Positions 1 to 11,689 of a stretch of 64,000 nucleotides of DNA are shown here, piece by piece. Origin of the DNA: Paragorgia papillata (lineage: Eukaryota > Cnidaria > Anthozoa > Scleralcyonacea > Coralliidae); assembly GCA_035771165.1 (NCBI GenBank), contig JAWNZC010000311.1, positions 100,001 through 164,000 of the forward strand, written 5' to 3'. The notes under the pieces were generated by a model, which was not told the DNA's origin, searched no databases, and worked only from the letters and a program-made list of their open reading frames with translations. Each line of letters opens with the position of its first letter. Position 1 is the first letter of the stretch. The position numbers and the translations under genes are program-made.

Positions 1-345
1 GCGCGCAGGCGGCGCTGAACGTTGTTGCTTGTTCAATGTTTTTCTTGCCACTGTATTTTACAGAATTACAGTCAAAATTCACCACTGAACCAGCGCGAAT
101 GTTATACCTTTCTAAATTATGGAAAATACTTCGTTATAAACGTCAAATTTCGAAAGATCCAAATTATTGCATGACCACCGTTCAAACTTCAATCTATTTT
201 AATAAATATATTTACTTCGCCGTTCAGCACGTATATATTTATATTTTCGTTCTTGAGACTCCTTAAACAACTCAGGCACATTTGTATTACCTTGATCATG
301 TATTCTAAATGTTCATAGTTTACTGATATTGTCTTCGTTTTTCAG

Positions 346-504
346 GCAACCGTTTCGTATAAACGCAAACAGTCAGACGCGCGCAACGAAACGCTTGAAA
401 ACATTGACAGTTGGCACATAAAAAACAACAAAGGCAAAGCGGTGGGACACAAAGCGACTAACGAAAAATTGGCGGTGTATTCGGGTAGACTCATCAACAA
501 ATAA
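346..504 (+). CDS. candidate terminal coding exon of a host gene
   Basis: A pyrimidine-rich tract ending in TTTTTCAG (338-345) is followed by a 52-codon open frame that closes with TAA at 502-504. The frame is lysine-, asparagine- and arginine-rich and contains the stretch ENIDSWHIKNN. The stop overlaps an AATAAA hexamer (500-505). This looks like a 3' acceptor plus last exon, and no matching upstream exon was found in the first 345 bases, so the gene would begin outside the window. Family and function are not recognised. It could also be a chance open frame, because only splice-site shape and openness support it. Confidence 0.33.
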   Translation, partial: ATVSYKRKQSDARNETLENIDSWHIKNNKGKAVGHKATNEKLAVYSGRLINK

Positions 505-1010
505 AGCCCAAGCTGAAGGCGCTATTCAACCGGAGAGATTTACACGTATTTTACTATTTAAAAAAGCCAATCGAGACATAGAGGCCTTCGACTTCAGGAC
601 GGCGACTTCTGTTTCTTCATACAGTTTTACAACATCGCACAAACATGAGGAAACTGACGTAAATAAACATTGATTTGGGCATGCAGTCTGACTCTGGCTT
701 TCTTGACAGTTATAAAACGTACACCTTGTCTTGTCAGAACAAAATAAATCACATTATTAAAACATTGTCTTTGCGTGTTCAGTTTAGCCTTTTTAAATAA
801 CCCACCACCGGTAAGTTATATTTTTGCCCTCGAAACACGTGACCAGCCCCAACCAGGGTCTTTTCGCAGCGGTGGGCGGGGGAGCGGATATAAGACCCTG
901 GGTACGAGGTTGGTCATTTGCTTCCCTTCTTACCGTCGATTAGTAAACCAGCTCTCCGTTTATTTGATCTTATTTTATCTAAGACTCGTTTCTGTAGTCA
1001 TATTACTTTT
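505..1010. other. intergenic stretch, no gene seen
   Basis: No coding frame is recognised here. It has an AATAAA at about 741 and a GC-richer patch around 870-900. The right part may be the 5' untranslated or terminal-repeat part of the Penelope-like element that follows; no matching repeat was found at its 3' end. Confidence 0.3.
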
Positions 1011-1018
1011 ATTAGTCG

Positions 1019-3548
1019 TTGTTCATCTCGGCGGCTTGTTCGAATCACTCTTGTCGTTTGATGCGTATGACCATTCAATCGATGTCCATCTACATGTACA
1101 TACAGCAAACTGATGACAATATTTCGCATTGTAAAACTTTTCTTTCTCAGGTTTGTCCGCCAATTTTGGTCACGGATATTATCACCAAAATTCGCTTTTT
1201 AAATTCTAAACTTTATTCATTTCTTAAAGACGTCAAGGCGTCCAAATTGTCTAAATTATTAGGACCTCATTCTGTTTCTCCTGACTGTACTAGTTCTGTC
1301 AACGAAGATAATCTAGTTTTCACCATTCCGTCTGATTTACCCTTGTCCAACCCCGAGAGATATGTTCTTGCGAAGGGTCTCATATTCGTTCCCAACTCCG
1401 GGCCCATTGATTTATTTTCAGTCAAAGAAGACACTGAAGCTTTTTCCCGCCGTTTACGCCTAAAAGCCCATTTTCATAATCAGTCCTCCACCTTTAATAA
1501 GGATATCTTTGAGGAAATCAACCCTAAAACGTCTTCTTGCATGGTCTCCACCTGAAGGACAATTTTCGTCTCTTGATCTTTTTGTTCGACAGTGCCGTCA
1601 TGAAATTGACGGATTAAACCATTCACGCCCCAAAAGGGCCTCTAACCTCAACAAAGAGGAACTTCTAGCTTTTCAATCATTGCGTGGTCGTAATGACGTT
1701 GTCATCAAACCTGCGGACAAAGGTGGTGCCGTTGTTGTCTGGAGATCTGACTTGTACCGACAAGAAGCTCTTCGTCAACTCAGCGATATGCCTCCTTTTA
1801 CACTAAGCTAAATTCCGATTCCACCCCTACTCACCAAAAAACTGTCAAAACTACCATGAACAATCTTATTCAAGCCGGTGAATTGCCTGCCTCTGCCTTC
1901 AACCTGATAATCACCACTCCTAGAAGACCAGTTATCTATTTTTTACCTAAAATTCTAACAATCAACCTATAAACCTAAATAAAGAACCAACGATAAACCT
2001 AACAATCCTGGCAGGCCGATCGTCTCTGCTTGCAGCTGTCCTACTGAACCCATTTCCAGCTTTTTAGACAATGTTATGTCACCTTTGGTAAAGAAGTTGC
2101 CTTCTTTTATCAAAGATACAAAACATGCTCTATAGATTTTCGACCAAATACATTTCAGCGGTTCCAGTAAATTCATTTTCACTATGGATGTTAAGTCTCT
2201 CTACACCGTCATTCCTCACCGCGATGGTCTGGAAGCTTTGACGTTTTTCTTTGATCAACGCACCATTTTTCAACCATCCACCAGTACATTACTTCGCTTG
2301 GCAGAACTTGTACTCACCCTCAACAATTTTTCATTTGATGTTGAACATTACCAACAGATTAGCGGAGTAGCAATGGGTACCAAAATGGGCCCTAGCATAC
2401 GCAAACTTATTTGTTGGTTATGTTGAAAAACAAATCTTTGAACGTTACACTGGCCATTTCCTGATCTCTTTAAGAGATACATAGATGATTGTTTCGGAAC
2501 AGCATCGTGCTCATGTGTGAATTTAGAGAGATTTATTAATTATGTTAATGATTTCCATCCAGCGCTCAAATTCACATGGGAAATCAGTGAAACCTGTGTG
2601 TCGTTCCTGGATATCTTGGTATCGATTAGTGATAATGCGCTCATGACATCTGTCTCTTATAAGCCGACCGATTCACATAGTTACGTTTTATTTTCATCCT
2701 CTCATCCCAAACACACTAAACAATCCATTCCATACTCTCAATTTCTGCGACTTTGCTGCCTATATGCAGTGATGACAAAAACTTTGAGACCAAATGTTTG
2801 GAAATGAGATCCTTTTTTGTCCAGCGTGGCTATCCCACCCACCTGTTAGACACTGCTATTAACAAAGCATCTAGTATTCCTCGTCCTGACACTTCAAAAC
2901 AACCTTTAGAAAGAGTTTCTGATAATAAAATACCATTAGTTCTCACATTTCATCCTTTCAACTACAAAGTTAAGGATATCATTAGCCGCAATTTTCATAT
3001 CCTAAAGAATGATCCTGAAACGTCAGCTATTTTCACCGATAACCCTTTAATCTCTTTTCGGCGTAATAAAAATATTCGTGATGGTTTAGTGCGTAGTGCC
3101 CTTAGAGAAAATTTACTGGCACCTACGGGTACCTTTTCTTGTTCCCGTAACCGTTGTTACACGTGTTCTTTTCTTAACTCCGCTACATGTATTTCGGAAC
3201 CTAAATCTAATTTTGTTATTCAGCATAATTTTACTTGCTTCTTTCTCTTCCAACATCATTTACTGTATTTCTTGCAATAAATGTTGCATGCTTTACATCG
3301 GTGAAACTGGCAGACGTTTATCTGACAGGTTTGCTGAACATCTTCGTTCCGTGAGGAACAATGGTGTTGACAAGCCTGTTGCTCGACATTTTAATAGTGC
3401 CAACCATTGTATTTCAGACATGAAAATTTGTGCCATCTCACCCATTTCTGGCGGTAATGTCAGCCGCAAAAGATTAGAAAAGCGTCTCATTTTCAAAATT
3501 TGTACCATTCGTCCTCACGGACTCAACGAACGTTTTTCTTTTATTTAA
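1019..3548 (+). pseudogene. Penelope-like retroelement, RT plus GIY-YIG endonuclease, frameshifted
   Basis: Fragments in several frames read together as one Penelope-like polyprotein. An N-terminal region (1019-1811) holds the VIKPADKGGAVVVW block typical of Penelope-type RTs. The RT core (2184-2510) has MDVKSLYTVIP, GVAMGTKMGPS and YIDD at 2478-2489, the expected catalytic box. A C-terminal GIY-YIG nuclease lies at about 3260-3480 (LYIGETGRRLSDRFAEH). Frameshifts are visible near 1540, after 1811, near 2395 (the frame after GTKMGP shifts by one base) and near 3200, so the copy is dead. Penelope-like elements copy RNA into DNA, and the GIY-YIG domain nicks the target. The domain order and GIY-YIG indicate the canonical endonuclease-positive class. 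Confidence 0.85.
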
Positions 3549-3789
3549 CACCTCTGAAGACGTTTCTGTTTAGCAAACAGCGTTTTCACTTTATTCATTT
3601 ATCTATTTTTACTCTCGCTCATCCTTTTTACACCCCCTCCTTTTTACTCATCGACGGTATGAAAAGCAAATGTCTTTCGCATCTCATTATCTATTGGTTA
3701 TTGTTATTTTGCTTTGATTGGGTAATTTTTCGCATCTCATTATCAATTTGTTATTGTCATTTTTATCTGATTGGCTTATTTTTGGTCAC

Positions 3790-3910
3790 ATGATTACCCT
3801 TCGTATATAAGCTCATTGTTTGTTTACACTCTTTACGTTTCTCTCTGACGAAGGGCCTTCGCTCGAAATGTTAGATTCCTACGTTCTCTGTTTCGGCAGT
3901 ATATCTAACC
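3790..3910 (+). ncRNA. 3' end of the Penelope-like element with a hammerhead-like core
   Basis: After the ORF the sequence reads CTGACGA (3845-3851), a short stem GGGC-CTTC-GCTC, then GAAA (3865-3868). This is the CUGANGA-stem II-GAAA layout of a hammerhead ribozyme. Such ribozymes are known in terminal repeats of Penelope-like elements. Stem I is not convincing here and stem III is weak, so this is a candidate or decayed ribozyme. A TATATAA lies just upstream at about 3804. Confidence 0.3.
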
Positions 3911-4051
3911 TATGTTTTTACTATATTTCGATTGTTGTAAACTATAAATGGGTATATTTATAAGTAATAGCATAAAAAGAGGTGTATTGTCTAGTAAACG
4001 TCCCGCTCGGTGAGGGTCATTTGGTAAAAGCCCAAGGGAATTTTACTACAG

Positions 4052-4177
4052 TTAGGCCTGTTCCAAACGCCGCTCTTCTTATGTGCCGAACCTAATGATA
4101 ATTGCCTAAATCCTTTGTTTATGCTGATTTGCATTAGGTTCGGCGCATGAGAAGAGCGGCGTTTGGAACGGGCCTAA
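4052..4177. mobile_element. 126-bp MITE-like hairpin
   Basis: Two arms of about 45 bp, starting TTAGGCCTGTTCCAAACG and ending in its near-perfect inverse CGTTTGGAACGGGCCTAA, flank a ~35-bp loop. TA at both edges would fit a TA-target transposon family. It has no coding capacity. Confidence 0.7.
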
Positions 4178-4245
4178 ATGACCCAAATGCAACTCTTATG
4201 CTTTTCCTTTGTAATATCATGTTTGCGGGAATTTCTTTTGATGTC

Positions 4246-4314
4246 ACCTCCGACGTTGACGTCAAACCGAGTATGATTAGTTCTAATCATAGCCGTTTTG
4301 ACCTCAACGGAGGT
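4246..4314. repeat. imperfect hairpin
   Basis: The left arm CCTCCGACGTTGACGTCAAA pairs with the right arm TTTTGACCTCAACGGAGG around GATTAGTTCTAATC. It is a short inverted repeat with no gene and could be a decayed MITE. Confidence 0.5.
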
Positions 4315-4442
4315 TAGGATTAGTAAAAATGGACATAATGAGGTATAATAGTTGTTAATCACCTGTGAGAACAAAATAAATTCCTGCAAACATGCAAACA
4401 AAAAGTAATATTTGGCATTCCGCTCCATTAAACTGGATGTGC

Positions 4443-4509
4443 TAGGTAATTTTGGTGAAGGAAATGTACATATTCTACACTCGAAATTTTCCTTTACTAA
4501 AATTACCTA
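4443..4509. repeat. short inverted repeat
   Basis: TAGGTAATTTTGGTGAAGG at the left is mirrored by CCTTTACTAAAATTACCTA at the right with a ~23-bp loop. This is probably a small MITE or its remnant. Confidence 0.55.
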
Positions 4510-6512
4510 AACTACAAATGTTTTACTTAAAAACAAACAGATATAAAAACATTATTTTCTGGTTGTAAAAATTATATTGTTTTTAGGAGGTCTCAAAAGG
4601 GATTATTCTTAGCCAGCTTTATTGACTTCCCTATATGCATACATGTTTTGCAAAGGCAGAATTAATAAAAGTCAACAGCTCAAAAATTACATTTATAATA
4701 GAGTCCGAGATAAAAAAAATTCAGTAGAATCGGATTCTAGAAATAAGTATTAAACAGACAATGTTTCAGTCGAAAATTTGGAAAAACAACCAAAAAAATC
4801 GCCAAAGCCCATGAGTATTTTATGATAATATAAAATGCATGCAATGCAAATGAAAAACATCACGTCTACATATAAGCTTATAAAGGTAGTGTTTTAAGTT
4901 AGCTTTAGTCAAGCTGATTTATGGTTTGGACGAGCAAAGGGAAAGCACAAAAACGTGAAACTGTATATTGTTTAGTTTAAGCGAAAACTTGAAAACAACA
5001 TTACAACAAGAATCCTACCGTTAACTTTAAAATGATTTGACCACGGAGTGACTACAAACGGCGTTTGTTTTCTTGGTTTCTCTTCAAGATATATTAAACG
5101 GGTTGTTTGTATCGTGCTCCATTTCGTTTCTTTTAACGAAAGCAAAATACTATTTGTTTGAGAGTTTATACTTTATAGTTTTCTTTGTCGCTAGTCACCA
5201 GTATCCAACAATTCTTACCGCGTGACACCCTACCAAGGACTAAATATATATATATTCAAATCACTCAAAATCCCCTCCTGCTTTTTTACACGCCTGTAAA
5301 GTGGACTACACGCATGTCGAGATTAGCACAACTCACTGGGCTCCGGGCCTTCGGCCCTACGCCCGGGCTCAGGGATTATATTTGATATTTAAAGCTACTT
5401 TAATGACTTTCAGAACGCCCCAGTATTGCTAAAATGATTGCAGTGTTCATATAGAAGTCAGTCTCAAGCAAATGTTTGGCCGTTGACGTCGTCCTGAAGA
5501 CGTGAAAATATTCTTAGTGGCGTTGTATAAAAAACGAGGACGCGGTGTTGAGATTACTATAGAGACTAAAAATTACTTCATTTTTGTTATTTGGAAAAAT
5601 ACATTCCTTTGTTTAAAGGACGTCCTCGTTGAGGTTGTTGTCGTAAATCCTAGGCGGCGTTCAGACTGAGTGCTCGGACACGGTCACTAGTCTGAACATC
5701 GAACCCGAGCGAAAAACCGTGCACTACCTCGAGAGGTAGCCCCCTCTCCAAGCGGCACCGTGCTGGAATCTGAACAGGATTTTTACGGTGCCCCGCACTT
5801 TTAACCATAACAACATACATAAACTGTGCCAACATACATTCTTAATAGGAACAAACGGCGGTAACACATCGATGAAATATATTTTGATGACAAGGAGCAC
5901 CAACAAAAGCCGCGAAAGAACTGGACGGTTCCCCTTGAATCATCCATTTTAGCCGAAACACTAGAATACTCGCAAAGCATACTGGTAGTCGTGGTCACCC
6001 AACGCCATCTCTCACGTCGTCGTGCAAATGGCCTGTTGTCTGATGAATGAGTGACTGCATTGAGAATTAAAGGCCTTCACTTTCTTTTTTTTATTTAAAA
6101 AAATCAGTATAGGATTTCCTTTTGAGGGAACGGTCATTATTTATGGCCGAGGTGGGGCCCGAAGAGAAAATGATGGGGTAACTGAAAAAATAAGCGCATC
6201 TGAGGTAGGGGAAAAGAAAAGTCAATAGAGGAAAAGGTAGGGTGAAAAACTTAACATAATATTTTGTAGGTATTTATTTATTGGCGTACAGCATAATTAA
6301 CCCAAGATTGGTTTGAATTTACTGTTCATCTGTCAACTGCTGCTACAAATCTCAGACTCCTCAGTACTCTTTCTCGGACTCAGTAGTATTGCTTTCTTTA
6401 GAAAGTAAATTACTATGTAAACGGTACAATGGCAGTGAAAGGCTTAACATATGACTTTGTGTAACAAAATATAGGTGTAGGGGTGGGGTAAACAATTTTT
6501 AAAGTGGTGGGG
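4510..6512. other. no gene; dispersed repeats
   Basis: No supported coding region. The stretch at about 5480-5535 (TTGACGTCGTCCTGAAG...) recurs in reverse orientation at about 48,410-48,470. The stretch at about 5300-5350 recurs in reverse at about 49,665-49,720. Both are therefore dispersed repeats. Short minus-strand open frames around 5650-6000 overlap one another and look like chance. Confidence 0.4.
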
Positions 6513-6513
6513 T

Positions 6514-6894
6514 TAAGGTGGCTCGATAGTCTAAATCAGGAGAAATTACGTTTTTTCCCCATAAAACGTTTGGCTCATGAGCTTTGTTTTGCTTTATTGT
6601 ATAGCTCTAGTGGTGGTCTTGATTACTGAAAAGTGTTATACCCTTAGTGTTTACATAAGTGAAGAAATCGTGTTTGCAGTGAATCGAGAAAACCTAATTT
6701 GCATAAAATCTGTCGCTTAACAAAAACAATTTCTCTAGATACGCAAGCGCCACATGCAAGTAAAGATCTTTTCATTTATCAAGACCACCACTAGAGCTAT
6801 GCAATGAACTAAAATGAAGCTTATGAGACCTATGCAAAACTTTTCATGAAAAGAAAACGTAATTTCTCATGATTTAGACTGTCGAGCCACCTAA
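6514..6894. mobile_element. ~380-bp MITE with two nested inverted repeats
   Basis: The outer arms AGGTGGCTCGATAGTCTAAA and TTTAGACTGTCGAGCCACCT enclose a second, perfect pair (TAGCTCTAGTGGTGGTCTTG at 6602 and its inverse at about 6780). It is non-coding. Pieces of the same family recur at 24,533-24,605 and 25,115-25,158. Confidence 0.7.
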
Positions 6895-7330
6895 AAGCAT
6901 TTTTTGTTTTAAAAATGGTGGCGTTGAACAATTTTTGTGATCCAAGATATTTTCTCTTCGGCCGCCCCACGCCGGCTATAAATAATGACCGGTCCCTAAT
7001 TCAACATTCTTCTTGCGTCCTTTTCATCTAGTAAATTATGTAAAAATAGAGATATTTAGTTGGATTGTTCTGCCAATGTATTTTCTCACTGGTTACTGCA
7101 AGATCAATGTACAATGGTGGCAGAATTGATTAGCTTGGACAATGAAAATGTTTGCAGCAAGAGAACAGCATGGAAATATTTAGGAAAATGTGTGTTGATG
7201 CGGTGTTGGTGACACATGTAGTGGTTAGCTAACGTGTCACCGCTGGGACCCGGTTTCGATTAGGGGGAGGGGGTAGATGACCCCCCCCCATCCAGTGTAT
7301 CAAAGGGATGCCGCCTCATTAATATTCAGC

Positions 7331-7425
7331 ATGACTCACGGATGACTCACGCATGACTCACGCATGACTCACGAATGACTTACGCATGACTCACGAATGA
7401 CTCGCGCATGACGAACGCCTGTGAC
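7331..7425 (+). promoter_or_regulatory. subterminal 11-bp tandem array with AP-1-type sites
   Basis: The unit ATGACTCACGC repeats eight to nine times with small changes, and five units keep an intact TGACTCA, the palindromic AP-1 (bZIP) heptamer. The inverse array sits at about 21,650-21,718. The right end of the Polinton has the same heptamer in related units. A role as enhancer, replication or transposase-binding repeats is inferred. Confidence 0.6.
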
Positions 7426-8224
7426 ATGATTGGGCACGTAGGTAGAAAGAGCATATGTACAGCAAGCTTTAACGGAATAGACGTTCTTTCCAAGGAATGA
7501 GAGAGAAATTGATAGAGACAATTGATAGTGAGTATAGAGAGTTTGGAGCAATCTAAATGTCTGAATCTGCTGAGATAACTTAACTCGAGTATTATCTGAA
7601 TAAGCTATGAATATTATATTAGGGTTAGAACCTAAATGGTCAACCAACTTGTTTATAAGTGAAGAAATCGTGAGAAGATAGAATGAGGAATCACTTTGAG
7701 AAACCGTATATAAGAAGAACTTAAGATAGTGTGAGGAATCAATTCGAAAAGCCGTGAGCTAAGGGGTTTAAAACGTATTGAACACTGGCACATAGCAACG
7801 TAAAGCTTGTATGTGAATATTATATTAGATATTTGGTTCGCTTTTGTGGTGTTTATACGTTTAAGAACTGTGCAAAGTTCTTTAAGTTTCGCTTTGGATG
7901 ATTACTCTTAGCGAGTTGTTAGTCCAAATATATTTAATTGTAGGAGTCTACTTCGGAATATTACAGTGCTTGGTTAAATAATTCGATGCTATCGTTTGGT
8001 AGCTCATAAAAAATAATCAGACCCTTACGTGTAGAACACAAAGGAGAAAAGCCATTAGAAACTCATTAAATATCACTAATGAGCAAAACACCACGGATTT
8101 GCATATATGGTAGAATATTTCATTGTTTTGGTGGGTTAAAGGAGGATAATAATGGGTATGAGGAGGTATTCATGCGTGGGCTTGTTCGTCATTAGAGTGT
8201 TACATAGCGAAACTGCGTTGCTGG

Positions 8225-8395
8225 CTTTGAGCGGCTCCGAGCCCTCGGCGCTTGGTTCCGAGCGACTTCGACCCTAGGCTCTTGGCTCCGAGCGGCTCCG
8301 AGCCCTTGCCTCTTGACCCCGAGCCGTCGGCTCTTGGCTCCGAGCCCTCAGCTCTTGCAATTGGCTCCGAGATACTCCGAGCGGCTGCGGCTTCT
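8225..8395 (+). repeat. GC-rich module, copy 1 (plus orientation)
   Basis: About 170 bp of GC-rich sequence built from repeats of GGCTCCGAGC and GGCTCTTGGCTCCGAG. It marks the junction between terminal repeat and satellite. Four more copies lie at about 16,415, 18,382, 19,515 and 20,690, all inverted. Confidence 0.75.
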
Positions 8396-9160
8396 CTTTA
8401 TCTTCCTTTTATCTTCCTTATCTGCCTCTTATCTCCCTTTTAACTCCTCTTATCTTTCTTATCTTCCTCTTATCTTTATTATCTTCCTTTATCTTCCCAT
8501 TATCTTCCTTAGCTTCTCATTACCTTCCTTTATCTTCCTCTTATCTTCCTCTTATCTTCCTCTTAACTTCCCCTTATCTTCCTAATCTTCCTTTTATCTT
8601 CCTTGTCTTCCTTTATATTCCTTTTATCTTCCCCTTATCTCCCTTTTTTTCCCTTCTCTTCCTTTATCTTCCTCTTATCTTCCCCTTATCTTCCTTTATC
8701 TTCCTTTTATCTTCCGTTATCTTCCTCTTATCTTCCCCTTATCTTCCTTATCTGCCACTTATCTTCCTTTTATCTTCCTCTTATCTTCCTCTAACTTTCT
8801 TATCTTCTTCTTATCTTTCTTATCTTTCTCTTATCTTACATATCTTCCCCTTATCTTCCTTATCTTCCTTTTATCTTCCTTATCTGCTTCTTATCTTCCT
8901 TTTATCTTCCTCTTATCTTTCTTATCTTCCTCTTATCTTTCTTATCTTCCTCTTATCTTTCTTATCTTCCTTTATCTTCCCCTTATCCTCATTATCTTCC
9001 ACTTATCGTCCTTTATCTTCCTCTTATCTTCCTCTTTTCTTCCCCTTATCTTCCTTTTATCTTCCTTATCTTCCTTTATCTTCCTCTTATCTTCCCCTTA
9101 TCTTCCCCTTATCTTTCTTTATCTTCCGCTAACCTTCCTTCTATCTTCCTTATCTTCTTT
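8396..9160 (+). repeat. TTATCTTCC satellite arm (pyrimidine strand up)
   Basis: Irregular tandem units of 9-11 bp on the pattern TTATCTTCC(T/C)(T/C). The pyrimidine strand is on top here. The open frames it creates (Leu/Ser/Ile/Phe/Tyr/Pro only) are by-products of the repeat, not genes. Confidence 0.85.
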
Positions 9161-9354
9161 GGAGCCGTTCTTTGTCTCAAGTGGTTTTAATTTCGTATTA
9201 TTTATTTGGCTGTTTGTCCTGTCGTATCACCGACCCAGCTGGTTTCTCATTTTTTCTGTATTTCTGGTTTTCCGTATATTTGGTGTGCCCAACTTTATCA
9301 GTTCTTTGGTTTGGACCTGTATATCCTGCTATCCAAGTTTTATTCATATCTGAA

Positions 9355-9840
9355 CAGTTGTTTTTGAATTATTCATTACTTTGTTTTTGACCGTTGGTCT
9401 TAGCCTGTCTGTTGTCTCGTCGCCTAGCGTCAGTGGATTTTTGAATTTCCCGGCCTTAGGACGTCTCCTCTGGGACAAATTGTAAATCACATTGATCGCT
9501 TGGATCACTTGTTCTATTCTCGGAGTTTCCAGTTTACTGGTTTTTGAATTATCGTCAACTTTGTTCCTGTCCTCCTGCTCAAGTTTCACCTCCTGATCTG
9601 TTGTGAGTTTTGAATTATCCAAAATATTATATTTCACCGTTGGTTTCTCAGCCCGTCTACAAACCGCTTCGCCTTGAAGTCCTGAGAATTAGATTTCCTG
9701 ACTTTCTTTTGTGTCATTTATTTGACTTTGGTGTTACTATCCTCCTGTTCAAATATCATCTCCATATTTGCCGTCAGTTTTTGAATTATTCATGATTTTT
9801 TACATTTATCCATTGGTTATTTTCCCAAGCGCGTCTTTAT
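9355..9840 (+). promoter_or_regulatory. 5' UTR with diverged tandem monomers
   Basis: TTTTGAATTAT recurs at about 9361, 9541, 9607 and 9778, in three of the four cases followed by a CCRTTGGTY-like block and pyrimidine-rich sequence. This resembles monomer promoters of some non-LTR elements. TATAAATATATAA lies just before the ORF at about 9915-9927. Confidence 0.45.
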
Positions 9841-9949
9841 TTGAACTTTGGCCTTCGAAACCTGAGACTTTCGCTTCTTGTCATTTTTTAGCGTGTGCGG
9901 GATTTCCCCTGGCGTATAAATATATAACCTAGTGATTCCGGGCTTGAAT

Positions 9950-11689
9950 ATGAAGTTTCAGCTAACAATAATTACGTTTTACGCTTTATTGCTCCTTTTT
10001 CATTTATCACTCAGTCCTACTTTCAACCCAACCCAATTTGTTATCAAACCCGACACAGCTCTTTCAGGATGGCGCTCAAGGTTTTTGGTATCCACGCTAA
10101 GCTGTCGTCGTTCATCGGCAAGAGTACTGTACAACAGCAACGCCACAGCGTCATTCCACCCGATTATTAAACTGATCCATGATATTGAACTCAACCCTGG
10201 TCCGTCCAAAGATAGCGAGTCTTCGCCTACTAATAGTGTGTCGCCCTCTTCAACTAAAGCTACTTCATCTACTACCACTAATCTACAAACAAGTTCTCCA
10301 ACTAACCCGAATGTTTACAAAGATTTGCCATTACCTTTGAAAGGTCTGAATTTCTGTCACATGAATGTGTGCTCATTAACCAACAAGTTAGATGAAATCA
10401 AACTAATACTTTCAAGTCGTATCACCTCCTCAAACGCGAAGAAACCAAACCTGCTCCTTGGCCTCTCTGAGACATTTTTTGACGACTCATGGGATAATGC
10501 GACCTTAGCTGTTGATCACTACACCATTGTTCGTGCTGACAGGAAAGTTAAAAAAGGTGGTGGATTATTGCTCTACGTCCCTGATCATTTAATCTTCAAA
10601 AGGCGCCTTGATCTAGAAATTAATGGAATCGAATGTCTTTGGATTGAGATCAATTTTCCTCACTCTAAACCGATATTGGTCTCCTTTGTTCATCGTCCTC
10701 CTTCCTCGGATGCTTCTTTCTTGGACATTTTTTATAGTATGCTATCTAAAGCAGACACTGAGGTTAACCAAACAATTATTCTAGGAGACTTTAATATTGA
10801 TTTTTTATCTCAGTCATGCAGTAACCGCTTTACAAAATTATTTAGTTATTTTAATCTTCACCAACTTATAACCGTACCGACCAGACCTATAACTGGATCT
10901 CTTATTGATCATATTTACGTTACGCACAAGGATAATGTTTTTAAATCCGGTACTTTACCGATTGGATTAAGTGATCATTTACCTATTTTCGTTACATGGT
11001 TCATCCGAGGCGTTTTCCCGAAGTCCTCTAGTCATCAGTCCATTTTTTATCGTTCGCTTAAGGACTTTTCTGCTGATAGTTTCGTAGCTGATTTAAACAA
11101 TCTACCATGGAATACCATGAAAATGTTTACAGATGTTAATGAAGCGCTTGAGCAATGGTATGCTTTGTTTAACAATGTACTCGATAATCACGCACCCTTG
11201 AAGAAGAAACGTGTAAAAAGGCTCCATCAGCCTGAATGGTTTACCGATGAGATTAGTGATGCAATTAAGAAGCGCAACAATGTACATCAGCGCGCTATTT
11301 CTATTAATACTACCATTTGTTGGCGCGATTTTAGATCTGCACGTAACCGTGTGGTGCATTTAATTAGAGATGCTAAGCGTACTTTCTATAGTAATTCTAT
11401 TAATGCTAATCTTGATAACCCAAAAAATCTCTGGAAAATAATCCGTAACATTGCTCCCTCAAAGTCTTCTAACTTGCCTAACCACTTAACTATAGATGGG
11501 AAGACATTTACTGATGCTAAAGATACCGCCAACCTGTTTAATCACCACTTTGCTAACATAACAAACTCTGTAAAGTTAATAATTCTCCTAGCAACCCAAA
11601 TTGGGACTACCTTGCAAATTTTGTTTCTTCTAAACTTTCACCAAATACCACCTTTACTATTCCCTCAGTTTCAGAGGATTTTGTACTAA
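9950..11689 (+). pseudogene. retrotransposon ORF: signal-like peptide, 2A motif, AP endonuclease
   Basis: The ATG at 9950 is preferred over an upstream GTG. The first ~25 residues form a hydrophobic signal-like segment (MKFQLTIITFYALLLLFHLS). At residues 78-85 the sequence DIELNPGP (10,181-10,204) matches the DxExNPGP core of 2A ribosome-skipping peptides. A Ser/Thr/Pro linker follows, then an AP-type endonuclease with FCHMNVCSLTNKLDEI, GLSETFFDD, ILGDFNIDF and GLSDHLPIF. Such 2A sequences are known in non-LTR elements of marine invertebrates, where they split a short N-terminal peptide from the enzyme. A one-base frameshift near 11,572 ends this frame at 11,689, so the tail is out of frame. 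Confidence 0.8.

Larger units (their letters stand above)
7273..8395 (+). repeat. left terminal inverted repeat of the 14.5-kb element
   Basis: This segment matches the reverse complement of 20,690-21,782 with small indels. Shared blocks include the terminal C-run, the 11-bp tandem array, AGCAAGCTTTAACGGAATAG, TTTGCATATATGGTAGAATA and the GC-rich module. No ORF in it looks coding. Confidence 0.8.

Noticed and set aside
5650..5998. Three overlapping minus-strand frames of ~60 codons
   Set aside because: They overlap in different frames with no family resemblance, as expected by chance.
7331..7425. CRISPR-like array
   Set aside because: 11-bp units without spacers in a eukaryotic terminal repeat; a tandem array, not CRISPR.
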